NCBI GenBank assembly: GCA_964036045.1 | Contig: OZ038379.1 | Span: forward strand, 20,546,476 to 20,610,475 | DNA: 64,000 nucleotides | Direction of reading: 5' to 3' | Source of the DNA: Eutreptiella sp. 'Long Island Sound 2002' | Lineage: Eukaryota; Euglenozoa; Euglenophyceae; Eutreptiales; Eutreptiaceae | Shown here: one piece after another, positions 63,936-64,000 of the stretch | Numbering within the stretch: position 1 is the first letter of the stretch | How the letters are laid out: each line of letters starts with the position of its first letter | Position numbers and translations under genes: made by a program | The notes under the pieces: model-generated | Databases searched by the model: none | What the model saw: only the letters and a program-made list of their open reading frames with translations | What the model was told of the DNA's origin: nothing

Positions 63936-64000
63936 AAAGGCTAAGCACATGTGCCAGTTGGTACCTCCTGGTTTGAGTAGTGGTTTTGCAGGAATAAATT

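Overview
This window is eukaryotic nuclear DNA, and most of it is mobile-element debris. The evidence is one split gene with GT-AG introns, LINE retrotransposons with endonuclease, reverse transcriptase and RNase H, hAT-like DNA transposons with 8-bp target duplications, tRNA-like SINE modules, and long (ACAT)n and (TG)n microsatellites. Gene density is very low. About 35 poly(G) or poly(C) runs of 10-21 bases are scattered through it, many inside broken reading frames. I read it as the genome of a unicellular eukaryote, plausibly an alga, but the lineage cannot be fixed from the sequence. No prokaryotic operon, rRNA gene, intact tRNA gene or CRISPR array was seen.

Layout. 0.3-1.0 kb: a compound SINE-like repeat with three tRNA-like promoters. 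1.7-3.2 kb: a possible piggyBac-type transposase C-terminus and a CTAGTAA repeat block. 3.6-6.9 kb: three related repeat units with (TG)n. About 8.0-12.7 kb: a decayed LINE (endonuclease, reverse transcriptase, RNase H) whose endonuclease is interrupted by a 785-bp hAT-like element with a perfect 8-bp duplication. 13-14.3 kb: a broken ORF and diverged repeats. 16-18.3 kb and 27-29 kb: two unrecognised, transposon-like coding blocks beside a GCGAAATTTCGC palindrome. 18.6-22.4 kb: a decayed tyrosine-recombinase element. 22.8-33.1 kb: satellites and broken hypothetical ORFs.

35.2-59.1 kb holds the only cellular gene I recognise, an ABC1/ADCK-type (UbiB-family) atypical kinase on the plus strand in at least three exons. 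Exons 2 and 3 join in frame across a 22.1-kb intron. The intron contains four (ACAT)n tracts, a second hAT-like element, a 75-82-bp minisatellite, three nearly identical 1.87-kb tandem units (each with a 21-bp minisatellite and the compound tRNA-like repeat), a long antisense LINE with both ORFs open, and SINE-like copies. 59.1-64 kb: more repeats, a basic Lys/Ser-rich ORF and a zinc-finger relic.

The genes do not form a pathway. The biological content is one conserved kinase gene and layers of nested and tandem insertions. The most unusual points are the kinase intron, the LINE with endonuclease on ORF1 and an ATGA overlap to ORF2, the trimeric tRNA-like repeat, and the datable hAT-into-LINE nesting.
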